Positions 7,413 through 15,648 of a stretch of 64,000 nucleotides of DNA are shown piece by piece. The notes beneath the pieces are model-generated. The model made no database searches and had not been told where the DNA came from. It saw only the letters and a list, made by a program, of their open reading frames with translations. The first letter of the stretch is position 1. Each line of letters starts with the position of its first letter. This DNA comes from Microbacterium sp. 8M. GTDB taxonomy: Bacteria > Actinomycetota > Actinomycetes > Actinomycetales > Microbacteriaceae. The position numbers were made by a program, and so were the translations under genes. The stretch lies in NCBI RefSeq assembly GCF_902506375.1, contig NZ_LR733284.1:124001-188000 (forward strand), in the 5' to 3' direction.

Positions 7413-8693
7413 ATGGGTGGGAAGATGAGGCGGCGAGCGGGCGCGCTGATCGCCGGCGCGATCGCGGCGGTGCTCGTGCTGAGCGGGTGCGCCGGCGATG
7501 CCGCCGTCCCCACGTTCAGCCCGAAGCCCCAGGTCGAGGGCGCCCTGCCCTCCGAGGTGCAGGATCAGCTGAAGAGCGCCGTCGAGCGTGCGATGGCCGC
7601 GAGCGGGTCGAGCGGGGCGATCCTGGGCGTGTGGGTGCCGTGGAGCGGTTCGTACGTGACGGGCCTCGGCACCGTGGCGACCGGGGACAAGACGCCGGTC
7701 AGCACCGACATGTCGTTCCGCATCGGCGACGTCACCCGGCTGATGACCTGCGACGTGCTGTACGCGCTCGCCGACCGCGGCACCGTCAAGCTCGACGCCA
7801 GCATCACCGAGTACGTCTCCGGCGTCCCCGATCTGCAGGACGTCACCCTGCTCGACCTGTGCAACGGCACGGGCGGCATCGGCTCGTCGGAGGCGACCGC
7901 GCTGCCGATGTGGCTGAACAACCCGGATCGCCGCTGGGAGCCCAAGGAGCTCGCGTCGTACGGTCTCGCGCAGAACCGCACCCCGGCGCATACCGGATAC
8001 CGCGACTCCGACGCCGGATACCTGCTGCTCGGCCAGGCGCTGGAGCGCGCCACCGGGCAGACCGCGGCGCAGCTCATCCGCCAGTACGTGACCGCGCCGC
8101 TCGGGCTCAACGCGACGTCGCTGCCCGCGCCCAAGGCGGCTGCTCCGAGCCCGGCGCCCGCGCTGCAGGGCTCCTACCTCGCGCAGGTCGACGGCGCCTA
8201 TCAGTGCGCCAAGCCCACCGACATCACGGTGAGCTCGTCCAGCAACGGCTACACCGACTCCGGAGTGGTCTCCACGATCAAGGATCTGGGCCGGTACATG
8301 CAGGCCGAGGCGGTGCAGGCGCTGCGCCTGAAGAAGACGCCCAAGCGCTTCGGATCCCCGCTCCCGGTCGCCGACGGCGCGCCGAGCTGGTACCAGACGA
8401 CTGGAGGCGGCTACCTCGTCGGATCCATGATCGGCCAGCACGGCGGCACGCCCGGCTACCTCACCGCCGCCTACGCCGACCCCGCCACCGGGTTCACCGT
8501 CGTGGTGGTGCTGAACGACTCGACGGCCGGATCCGGATTCATCGGGAACCTCGGCTTCGAGCTCGCCGCGATCGCCTCTAAGGCAGCGCCCGGCAAGGGC
8601 CGCACCGCGCCGGAGTTCGCACTGCCGTTCACCGCGGAGGACTACGCTAAGGCGGTCGACGGCGCGGCCGTCTGCCCGCTCCCGCAGGGCTGA
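7413..8693 (+). CDS. lipoprotein with serine beta-lactamase fold, catalytic residues degenerate
   Basis: A 426-residue exported lipoprotein: basic N-terminus, hydrophobic segment and lipobox LSGC with the lipidated Cys at residue 26. The rest matches the beta-lactamase/DD-peptidase class C fold (FRIG.VT..., GYLLLGQALE, HGGTPGY). The key residues differ: where active members have S-x-x-K this protein has D106-V-T-R109, and the Y-x-N motif reads Y196-R-D198; only the H343-G-G motif remains. It is probably not a hydrolase and may instead bind peptidoglycan or act as a regulatory or structural protein. An alternative start is Met5 (7425). It has no operon partner. Confidence 0.78.
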   Translation: MGGKMRRRAGALIAGAIAAVLVLSGCAGDAAVPTFSPKPQVEGALPSEVQDQLKSAVERAMAASGSSGAILGVWVPWSGSYVTGLGTVATGDKTPVSTDMSFRIGDVTRLMTCDVLYALADRGTVKLDASITEYVSGVPDLQDVTLLDLCNGTGGIGSSEATALPMWLNNPDRRWEPKELASYGLAQNRTPAHTGYRDSDAGYLLLGQALERATGQTAAQLIRQYVTAPLGLNATSLPAPKAAAPSPAPALQGSYLAQVDGAYQCAKPTDITVSSSSNGYTDSGVVSTIKDLGRYMQAEAVQALRLKKTPKRFGSPLPVADGAPSWYQTTGGGYLVGSMIGQHGGTPGYLTAAYADPATGFTVVVVLNDSTAGSGFIGNLGFELAAIASKAAPGKGRTAPEFALPFTAEDYAKAVDGAAVCPLPQG

Positions 8694-8814
8694 TCCGGGT
8701 CGTTCGACGCCTCCCTCGCGCCGAGGGTCTGTCCTCGCCGTCCGCCGTGGAGCCTCTCGGGGCGCGGTGGCCGGGCGGCAGCCGCCGGAGCGCCGCACGA
8801 ACCGAGGAGCAGCC

Positions 8815-9831
8815 ATGGCCATCGTCGACAACGGCATCTACGTGGACGGCGTCCGCACCGACACCCCGCACACGCTGACCGAGACGTTCCGGCTCATGCG
8901 CGATCGCAACGGCATGGGCTGGATCGGCCTGTACCGGCCCAGTGAGGTGGAGGTGCGCCAGGTCGCCGCCGAGTTCGGCCTGCACGAGCTGGCCGTCGAG
9001 GACGCGCTGACCGGGCATCAGCGCTCGAAGCTCGAACGCTACGGCGACACCCTGTTCGTCGTGCTCCGGCCCGCCCGCTACCTCGACGCCGCGGAGGAGG
9101 TGGAGTTCGGCGAGCTGCACGTGTTCGTCGGGCCGAACTTCGTCGTCACCATCCGGCACGCCGAGACCCCGAGCCTGAGCCGCGTGCGCGGGCGCATGGA
9201 GCAGGATCCCGAGCTGCTGGCGCGCGGTCCTGAGGCCGTGCTGTACGCGATCCTCGACGAACTGGTCGACGAGTACTCGCCCGTGCTGGCCGGCGTGGAG
9301 AACGACATCGACGAGATCGAGGCGCAGCTGTTCCTCGACGACTCCGATGTCACGCAGCGCATCTACGAGCTGTCCAGCGAGGTGATCGACTTCCAGAAGG
9401 CGACGCAGCCGCTGCAGCCCATGCTGGAGAACCTGCTGCGCGGATCCGCCAAGTACGCGGTCGACCTCGAGCTGCAGCGCTATCTGCGCGACGTGCTCGA
9501 CCACATCATCGCGCTCGCCGAGCGGGTGGCGACCTTCCGCGCCAATCTCGACAACGCGCTCACGGTGGAGGCCACGATCGTCGCCCGGCGCCAGAACGAG
9601 GAGATGCGCCGGATGACCGAGGAGAGCATCCGCCAGGGCGAGGAGGTCAAGAAGATCTCCAGCTGGGCGGCGATCTTCTTCGCCCCGACGATCGTCGCGG
9701 GCATCTACGGCATGAACTTCCACGGGATGCCGGAGCTGGCCTGGCCGTTCGGCTATCCGATGGCGATCGGCCTCATGGTCGGCGGCGCCTTCGTGCTGTA
9801 CCTCGTCTTCAAGAAGCGCGGCTGGCTCTAG
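8815..9831 (+). CDS. corA: CorA-family magnesium/cobalt transporter
   Basis: A 338-residue protein with a long cytoplasmic funnel domain (acidic, with helical residues ~140-270), two C-terminal transmembrane helices and the signature YGMNF at about residue 298 at the end of the first helix. The second helix ends in FKKRGWL, the usual basic cytoplasmic tail. It forms pentameric channels for Mg2+ or related divalent ions. The start is the ATG at 8815, because GAGGAG lies seven bases upstream; the in-frame extension further upstream lacks a ribosome binding site. The preceding gap (8694-8814) shows nothing else. Confidence 0.93.
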   Translation: MAIVDNGIYVDGVRTDTPHTLTETFRLMRDRNGMGWIGLYRPSEVEVRQVAAEFGLHELAVEDALTGHQRSKLERYGDTLFVVLRPARYLDAAEEVEFGELHVFVGPNFVVTIRHAETPSLSRVRGRMEQDPELLARGPEAVLYAILDELVDEYSPVLAGVENDIDEIEAQLFLDDSDVTQRIYELSSEVIDFQKATQPLQPMLENLLRGSAKYAVDLELQRYLRDVLDHIIALAERVATFRANLDNALTVEATIVARRQNEEMRRMTEESIRQGEEVKKISSWAAIFFAPTIVAGIYGMNFHGMPELAWPFGYPMAIGLMVGGAFVLYLVFKKRGWL

Positions 9832-9833
9832 GC

Positions 9834-9879
9834 GGATCCAGATCCGGATCGGATCCGGACCCGGATCGGATCCGGATCC
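9834..9879. repeat. GGATCC-rich tandem array
   Basis: A 46-base stretch downstream of corA consists of overlapping CCGGATCGGATCCGGA units, with GGATCC or CGGATC present almost continuously. It is self-complementary and non-coding. Confidence 0.7.
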
Positions 9880-9893
9880 CCGGCCGTCCCTTG

Positions 9894-9959
9894 CTCGTTC
9901 AGGTCGCGAATTCTGCTCCACGACGTCGCGGGAACAGCAGAAATCGCGACCTGAACGAG
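9894..9959. repeat. long palindrome, family GTTCAGGTCGC, copy 1
   Basis: The 24-base arms at 9894-9917 and 9936-9959 are inverted copies with one mismatch; the outer core is GTTCAGGTCGC. The same core in the same arrangement recurs at 43740-43799. It lies between the convergent corA and yeiH genes. Confidence 0.85.
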
Positions 9960-9984
9960 GGGAAGGGCCCTCGGTCGGAGACGT

Positions 9985-11025
9985 TCAGCGGCCGGAACCC
10001 GTGAGCGCGATCACCGCGAGCGCGGTGGCGGTGACAAGGATCCACAGGATCGCGCCGAGCAGCAGCGGGCGCCAGCCCGCACGGCGCAGGGCCACCGCAT
10101 CCGTGGACAGCCCGATGCCCGCCATGGCCGTCGCGATCAGGAACCCGCTGACGTGCACCATCGCTTCGCGGACGCCCGCCGGGATGGTGCCGAGGGATCC
10201 GAGCACGGCGACGGCGAGGAACCCGACGAGGAACCACGGCACCAGGCCGATCGCCCGCCGCAGCGTCATCCGCTGCCCGCCCAGCGACCGGCGCGACTCG
10301 ATCACGGAGAGCCCGACGGAGATCGGGATGATCATGAGCGTCCGCACCAGCTTCACCACGACGGCGAACCCGAGCGCCGAGGCGCCGAAGACGCTCGCGG
10401 TCGCCACCACGCTGCTCGTGTCGTTGACCGCGGTACCCGCCAGCAGACCGAACGTGTGCGGATCCATCCCGAGCGCGTGCCCGAGCAGGGGGAACAGCAC
10501 CACGGCGAGGACATTGAACACGAAGATCGTGGAGACCGCGTAGGAGATCTCGGCGCTCAGCGCGCCGATCACCGGAGAGACGGCCGCGATCGCCGAGGCG
10601 CCGCAGATGCCCGTGCCCACGCCGATCAGGGTGCGCAGCCGCGGGGCCACGCCGAGTGCACGGCCGATCACCGCGGTGCCCAGCAGGCAGACGGCGAGCG
10701 TGGCGAGCATGATCGGCAGCGACTCCGCGCCGACCCTCAGGATCGCGTCGAGCGATAGCTGCGCGCCGAGCAGCACCACGGCGACCTGCAGCAGGAACCG
10801 GCCGGAGTACTCGATGCCCGGCCCGAAGGTCGCGCCGGGACGCCGGATCACCGCGACCGCCACCCCGATCACGATCGCGGGCAGGGCGGATCCGAGCACC
10901 GGCACCAGGGCGCCGATCACGGTGGCCACGACCGCGATCGGCGCGGTGAGCGCGAGCCCCGGCAGCACCTCGGCCGTGCGCATCGCGAGGCGGGACGACA
11001 GTGTGCGGGCGGGACGGAACATCAT
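9985..11025 (-). CDS. YeiH/UPF0324-family putative sulfate exporter
   Basis: A 346-residue membrane protein with about ten hydrophobic helices and the family features GVGTGICGASAIAAVSPVI and LLAGTAVNDTSSVVA. YeiH/YadS proteins are annotated as putative sulfate exporters, though proof of substrate is weak. Two adjacent ATGs (11025 and 11022) are possible; GGAG sits 2 and 5 bases upstream respectively, so the second may be the real one. It is transcribed divergently from a LysR gene 76 bases away, which is its likely regulator, as in the E. coli yeiE-yeiH pair. Confidence 0.85.
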   Translation of the reverse strand: MMFRPARTLSSRLAMRTAEVLPGLALTAPIAVVATVIGALVPVLGSALPAIVIGVAVAVIRRPGATFGPGIEYSGRFLLQVAVVLLGAQLSLDAILRVGAESLPIMLATLAVCLLGTAVIGRALGVAPRLRTLIGVGTGICGASAIAAVSPVIGALSAEISYAVSTIFVFNVLAVVLFPLLGHALGMDPHTFGLLAGTAVNDTSSVVATASVFGASALGFAVVVKLVRTLMIIPISVGLSVIESRRSLGGQRMTLRRAIGLVPWFLVGFLAVAVLGSLGTIPAGVREAMVHVSGFLIATAMAGIGLSTDAVALRRAGWRPLLLGAILWILVTATALAVIALTGSGR

Positions 11026-11100
11026 GTCTCCACGTTCCCGCGTCGCCAAAGCCCGCGGTATCCGGCTAGGCTCGATGGGGATACAGGCGGAGACTGTGGG

Positions 11101-12054
11101 GTGCGCATGCCGAACGGATCGATGCCGGATCTCGGTTCGCTCGAGCTGCTGGTCGCCGTCGTGCGCACCGGGTCCATCTCGGCCGCAGCACGCGACACCG
11201 GCGTGACCCAGCAGTCCGCCTCCGCACGCCTGCGCGCCGTCGAGCGCCAGCTCGGGCTGTCGCTGTTCCACCGCACGCCGTCGGGCAGCCGGCCCACGCT
11301 CGAGGGCGAGGTGGTCGCGTCCTGGGCCGATGACGTCCTCGCGGCGGCGGGGCGCTTCCAGGCGGCGACACGCACCCTGCGCGGCGAGAGCAGCGCGCGG
11401 CTCACGGTCGCGGCGAGCCAGACCGTGTCGGCACGGCTGCTGCCGAGGTGGCTCGTGGCGCTGCGCCGGCACCAGCTCGGTGCGGGGCGCACGCCCACCG
11501 CGGTGCAGCTGCTGTCGGGCAACAGCGCCGACGCCGAGGCGCTCGTGCGCGAGGGGCGCGCCGACCTCGCCTTCATCGAGTCGAGCGAGGTGCCCGCCGA
11601 CCTCGGCTCGACCACCGTCGACCGCGACGAGCTCGTGCTCGTCGTGGCGCCGGGGCACCCGTGGATCGGCCACGGACCCGTGGCGTTCGAGGTGGCCGCC
11701 GCGGAACCGCTCGTGGCGCGCGAACAGGGCAGCGGCACCCGGCGGGCCTGGGAGGACGAGGTGCGCCGACGGCTCGATCGCGCCGCCGCCGAGCCCGCGG
11801 TGGTCCTGCCGACCTCCGCCGCGGTGCGCTCGGCGGTCGCCGACGGGCTGGGCGCCGCGGTGCTGAGCCGCCGGGAGGCCGCCGACGACATCCGCCTCGG
11901 GCGGCTGCGCGCCGTGCGCACCGCCGGCGACCCGATCGTGCGGCCCATCACGGCGCTCTGGCGCGGGGGCGCGCGCGACCTCCCCCCGGCCGGGCGGGAG
12001 CTCATCGACGTGGCCGTGCGGACGGCGCGCGACCAGGGCCGTCCCGGTTCCTGA
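11101..12054 (+). CDS. LysR-family transcriptional regulator
   Basis: A 317-residue regulator with an N-terminal winged helix at about residues 10-68 (LELLVAVVRTGSISAAARD, then QQSASARLRAVERQLG) and a periplasmic-binding-protein-like effector domain. It is divergent from the YeiH-type exporter, an arrangement in which LysR regulators normally control their neighbour and themselves. Start choice is uncertain: GTG at 11101 or ATG at 11107, both preceded by a G-rich stretch. A -10-like TAGGCT lies at 11064-11069. The effector is unknown; a sulfur compound or amino acid would suit the neighbour. Confidence 0.9.
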   Translation: MRMPNGSMPDLGSLELLVAVVRTGSISAAARDTGVTQQSASARLRAVERQLGLSLFHRTPSGSRPTLEGEVVASWADDVLAAAGRFQAATRTLRGESSARLTVAASQTVSARLLPRWLVALRRHQLGAGRTPTAVQLLSGNSADAEALVREGRADLAFIESSEVPADLGSTTVDRDELVLVVAPGHPWIGHGPVAFEVAAAEPLVAREQGSGTRRAWEDEVRRRLDRAAAEPAVVLPTSAAVRSAVADGLGAAVLSRREAADDIRLGRLRAVRTAGDPIVRPITALWRGGARDLPPAGRELIDVAVRTARDQGRPGS

Positions 12055-12058
12055 GGCC

Positions 12059-12103
12059 CGCCCCGCCTCCGACTCGCTCATCGCCCCGCCTCCGCCTCGC
12101 TCA
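12059..12103 (+). repeat. 22-bp tandem repeat in the regulator/antiporter gap
   Basis: CGCCCCGCCTCCG followed by (A/C)CTCGCTCA occurs at 12059-12080 and 12082-12103 (one mismatch). A diverged CGAGCGAGCG element related to the dispersed repeats of the sulfur operon follows it up to about 12200. Confidence 0.65.
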
Positions 12104-12239
12104 GGGGCCGACGGACGCCCCCAGCCGCACCCGATTCCCGAGCGAGCGCAGCGCGGCGAAGCGGCCCCTGCGCCGCCGCTCAGGGGTCGGAGGGCGCCGT
12201 CCCGCGGTACCCTCTGATCGTCGCCCTGGAAGGATCCGG

Positions 12240-13550
12240 ATGCCCCCGCTCGTGCTCTTCGGCCTCGCCGCCGTGCTGCTGTGGTCCCTGGTGTCCCGGC
12301 GCTTCGAGCGCTGGGGCGTGGCGGGGCCGGCCATGCTGCTCGTGCTGGGCGCCGCGACAACGGTGTGGGATCTGACCTCGTACGGCGCCGCGCTCGACGC
12401 CCCGCTGACCGAGAAGATCGTGGAGGTCATCCTCTCGCTCCTCCTGTTCGCGGACGCGACCGAAGTGCGCGGCGGGATCTTCGGCGGAGAGGGCCGGATC
12501 ACCGCCCGGCTCGTGCTCATCGCGCTGCCGCTGTCGCTCCTGCTCACGGCGATCGCGAGCGTGCTGCTGATCCCGGATTCCTTCGTGGTGATCGGCGTGA
12601 TCGCCTGCGTGGTGATGCCGACCGACTTCGCCCCGGCGGCCCGGCTGCTGCGCACCAAGCGGCTGCCGGAGCGGATCCGCGCGATCCTCAACGTGGAGAG
12701 CGGCTACAACGACGGCCTCGTCTCGCCGATCTTCGGGATGGCCCTGCCGATCGCCGTCGTGCTCGCGCCGGTGTGGCACGAGGCGGTCGCAACAGGATCC
12801 GACTCGGTCACGATCACCGACAAGGAGCTCGACCACAACGGCGAGAAGATGGCGGAGGCGTTCCTCAACGCCGTGCCGGCCACGCTCTGGGCGATCGCGA
12901 TCGGCGTCGTGCTGGGCGGCCTCATCGGCCTGATCCTGCGGATCGCGCGCGACCGCGGCGTCGCGAGCGAGGGCGGCGCGCGCTACGCGATGCTGCTGCT
13001 GCCGCTCATCGCCTACGGGATCGCGACCATCCCGGCGATCGAGGCGAACGGCTTCGTCGCGGCCTTCGTCGCGGGGCTGATGTACCGCGTCGCCCGCACG
13101 CGCGGCATGGAGGTGCGGGTGATCCCGCACGCCGAACTGCTGCTGGTCGAGGAGGTGGGCACCCTCACCGCGAACTTCGTCTGGTTCATGCTGGGCGGCG
13201 CGGCCCTGCTCGCCTTCACCGAGTCGTTCGACTGGCGCGTGCTCGTGCTCGCACTGCTCGCCCTCACGCTGCTCCGGCTCGGGCCGGTGTACCTCTCGCT
13301 CATGGGCAGCTCCGTCGGCCGCGGCGACCGCGTCCGGATCGGTCTGCTCGGCCCGCGCGGCACCGCCACGATCGTGTTCGGCCTGCTGGCGTACAACGCC
13401 CTCCCCGACGATGAGGGCAACCTGGTGCTGCTCGTCATGGTCGTCACCGTCGTGGGCAGCATCCTGCTGCACGGGGTCGCCGCACCGCTCGTGCTGCGTC
13501 GGCTCGCCCCCGGCGCCCGTGCGGGGGAGAGCGCGGCGGCGGCGCACTGA
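12240..13550 (+). CDS. CPA-type sodium/proton antiporter
   Basis: A 436-residue protein with about twelve transmembrane helices. The ion-binding motif YNDGL follows NVESG near residue 155, as in CPA1 cation/proton antiporters, and the charged PTDFAPAARLLR loop is also typical. It exchanges Na+ or K+ for protons across the membrane. The ATG at 12240 is preceded by GGAAGG at 12228-12233 and a possible -10 TACCCT (12208-12213). A hydrophilic insert around residue 190 (DSVTITDKELDHNGEK) is longer than I would expect. It is a single gene converging on the esterase gene. Confidence 0.88.
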   Translation: MPPLVLFGLAAVLLWSLVSRRFERWGVAGPAMLLVLGAATTVWDLTSYGAALDAPLTEKIVEVILSLLLFADATEVRGGIFGGEGRITARLVLIALPLSLLLTAIASVLLIPDSFVVIGVIACVVMPTDFAPAARLLRTKRLPERIRAILNVESGYNDGLVSPIFGMALPIAVVLAPVWHEAVATGSDSVTITDKELDHNGEKMAEAFLNAVPATLWAIAIGVVLGGLIGLILRIARDRGVASEGGARYAMLLLPLIAYGIATIPAIEANGFVAAFVAGLMYRVARTRGMEVRVIPHAELLLVEEVGTLTANFVWFMLGGAALLAFTESFDWRVLVLALLALTLLRLGPVYLSLMGSSVGRGDRVRIGLLGPRGTATIVFGLLAYNALPDDEGNLVLLVMVVTVVGSILLHGVAAPLVLRRLAPGARAGESAAAAH

Positions 13551-13596
13551 GCCGCCCGCGGCCGGCGGCGCACCCTCTTCGGCCGCTGCGACAGGG

Positions 13597-14913
13597 TCAC
13601 GGTGCGGACAGGCCCACGCGCTTGTAGAGCAGCTCCATGGCGAACGGGATGCCGCCGTCGAGGGCGCCGGTGACGTGCTCCGCGCCGGGAACGACGTGAT
13701 ACGTGGTCGAGAAGCCGGCGTCCTCCGCGAGCTTGGCGTTGCGCTGCACCCCAGGGATGAAGCCCGTGTCCTGCTCGCCGACCGTGAAGACCGCGAGATG
13801 GCCGGCGAAGGCGCCCGGATGCGCCGCGATGCCCGCCGCCGGCATGTTGGCCTCGAACGCCGATTCGTCTCCGCCGTAGAGCGTCTTGATGGCGTCGGCG
13901 CGCCACTCCACGCCCGGGTACTCGTCGGGTGAGATGCCGATGACGTTGCCCCAGATGTCCGGATGCTGCGTCGCCCAGGTGAAGGCGCAGGCCCCGCCGT
14001 TGGAGTAGCCCATGATCGTCCAGTCGGCGTGATCGAGGGTGATGTTCAGGTTCTTCACTGCGTACGCGGGCACGTCGGTGTTGAAGTATCCCGGGACGTC
14101 CCCGTACTTCGTGCTCTTCACGCAGGTCGGATCCGGCCCGCCGACCTGGTCTCCGCCGTACCCGAGCTGGTCTGCGACGATCACGATCGGGGCGAGGCCC
14201 TTGTTCCTGGCCGCAAGCGCGTCGAGCGCCTTGGCGATGAACGTGGGATCCGGAGAGCCGGTGTAGCCCATCATCATGACCACGAACGGAAGACGCGGCG
14301 GGTCCGGCACGAGTGCGGCCGGGGGCAGGTAGATCGCCGCATCGCGGGGCGCGAATCCGCCCGTGGACGGGATCGCGTAGGCGCCGCTCAGACGCTTGAC
14401 CTCGCCTTTGGCGGGCATGCCCGCCGGCGGCGTCCAGGTCCTGTAGAGCGGGCCGCTCGTGGTCTCGGTGGGGGCGGGCTTCGGAAGCGTATCGATCCGG
14501 TCCTCCGCGGACACGCCGAGGAGAGAGCCGACGGTGGTGTTGATGCCGAAGGCGGCGTTGATCCCGAGGATCGTCGACAGCAGCGCGAGGATCACCAGGA
14601 GGGCCGCCACGACCTTGCGCCAGACGCCGCGCTCCCACAGCGAGACGATCGCGAGCAGGATCGTCGCGAAGCCCGCGGGCGCCCAGAACCCGACCGCGAA
14701 CGGCAGGGCGGCGCCGAAGAGCTTCGATCCGTTGATCCACAGCACCAGCCCCGCACCCAGACCGATGCCGAGGGCGAGCGCGATCACGATGCGCCACAAC
14801 CAGGCCGGCGTGGGGCGCCGGATCAGCAGCACGATGATGCCGACCGCCGTCAGGCCCCAGATCGCGAACGGCACCGGACCGTCGATGACGTTCAGTGCGA
14901 AGAACCAGCTCAT
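13597..14913 (-). CDS. membrane-anchored alpha/beta hydrolase (esterase D / mycolyltransferase-like)
   Basis: A 438-residue protein with four N-terminal transmembrane helices (about residues 12-32, 40-60, 68-90 and 100-120) and an extracytoplasmic alpha/beta-hydrolase domain. The nucleophile elbow is GYSNGG with Ser304, the acid probably lies in VGEQDTGF and the His in VPGAEHVTG. This layout resembles the putative-esterase/antigen 85-like family that acts on cell-envelope esters. The start has an upstream GGAG; a -10 TATAGT on the minus strand is at 14955-14960. The substrate cannot be inferred. Confidence 0.83.
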   Translation of the reverse strand: MSWFFALNVIDGPVPFAIWGLTAVGIIVLLIRRPTPAWLWRIVIALALGIGLGAGLVLWINGSKLFGAALPFAVGFWAPAGFATILLAIVSLWERGVWRKVVAALLVILALLSTILGINAAFGINTTVGSLLGVSAEDRIDTLPKPAPTETTSGPLYRTWTPPAGMPAKGEVKRLSGAYAIPSTGGFAPRDAAIYLPPAALVPDPPRLPFVVMMMGYTGSPDPTFIAKALDALAARNKGLAPIVIVADQLGYGGDQVGGPDPTCVKSTKYGDVPGYFNTDVPAYAVKNLNITLDHADWTIMGYSNGGACAFTWATQHPDIWGNVIGISPDEYPGVEWRADAIKTLYGGDESAFEANMPAAGIAAHPGAFAGHLAVFTVGEQDTGFIPGVQRNAKLAEDAGFSTTYHVVPGAEHVTGALDGGIPFAMELLYKRVGLSAP

Positions 14914-15012
14914 CGAAGGCTCCTGACCGTGGGATGCCGGGCGGCACAGCTGCGACTATAGCCCCCGGCCCCGGGCGGCCTCCTGCCGCCCGGTGTGCTC
15001 AGCCCTGGCCGC

Positions 15013-15450
15013 TCAGTTCTGCGCGGGCTGCCGCGTGTAGACGCCGCGCACCAGCGGCGCGAGCGCGGCGTCCGCGGGCACGGCGGTGTCCAGCTCGACC
15101 GCCAGCCGGTCGCCGTCGGCGCGCAGCCGCATCACCGTGCGGCCCCGGTCGGAGCGGCGCTCCAGCACCAGGTTCTCGTCGGCCCACTCCGCGGATCCGG
15201 GGGCGGCCGGCGTGAAGCCGTAGGTGTCGAACCACCAGAAGCCGGTGCCGGCGACCACACCGTGCGCCACGAGGGGCGCTCCCTCGGCGCCGTCGCGGGA
15301 CTCGACGTAGTCCAGGAGGATCCCGCCCGGCCCCGGCTCGACGCTGAGGGCACCGCGGGCAGTGCCCGCCTCGGTCCATGCCGTGGGGAACAGCTCCTCC
15401 GTCCCCGTCCAGTCTCCGAGCAGTGTCATGAGCCGAGGATCCGGTGCCAT
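15013..15450 (-). CDS. DUF1579-like small protein
   Basis: A 145-residue soluble protein opening [16 protein letters not shown], which resembles the lipocalin-like DUF1579/heme-binding-like group that starts with a G-x-W-x-G motif. The function is unknown. The ATG at 15450 is directly preceded by TAGGCT (15458-15463, seven bases), so the transcript is probably leaderless. It diverges from pntA. Confidence 0.72.
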   Translation of the reverse strand: MAPDPRLMTLLGDWTGTEELFPTAWTEAGTARGALSVEPGPGGILLDYVESRDGAEGAPLVAHGVVAGTGFWWFDTYGFTPAAPGSAEWADENLVLERRSDRGRTVMRLRADGDRLAVELDTAVPADAALAPLVRGVYTRQPAQN

Positions 15451-15551
15451 GCCCTCGAGCCTACGGGGTGGCGGTGCTCGTTGCCAGGGAGCAAAGATCC
15501 GCGTTTCTTTGCGCGTAAGATCGCGAAAAGCCGAGGGATCCGCGCGAACCG

Positions 15552-15567
15552 GCTCAGTACTCTGAGC
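15552..15567. promoter_or_regulatory. palindromic operator candidate in the pntA leader
   Basis: GCTCAGTACTCTGAGC has six-base arms around TACT, and TACTCT within it fits a -10 hexamer about 90 bases before the pntA start. A regulator binding here would cover the promoter. Confidence 0.45.
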
Positions 15568-15648
15568 AGGTTGTCCCCGGGGCGAGGCCGCCCCGGTCGT
15601 GCAGTGCGCACAGGCCCGTCATCGCCGACGGGCACGGAGGAGGTAGGA

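Noticed and set aside
13551..13596. Terminator between the antiporter and esterase genes
   Set aside because: Only short GC-rich self-complementarity; no convincing stem.
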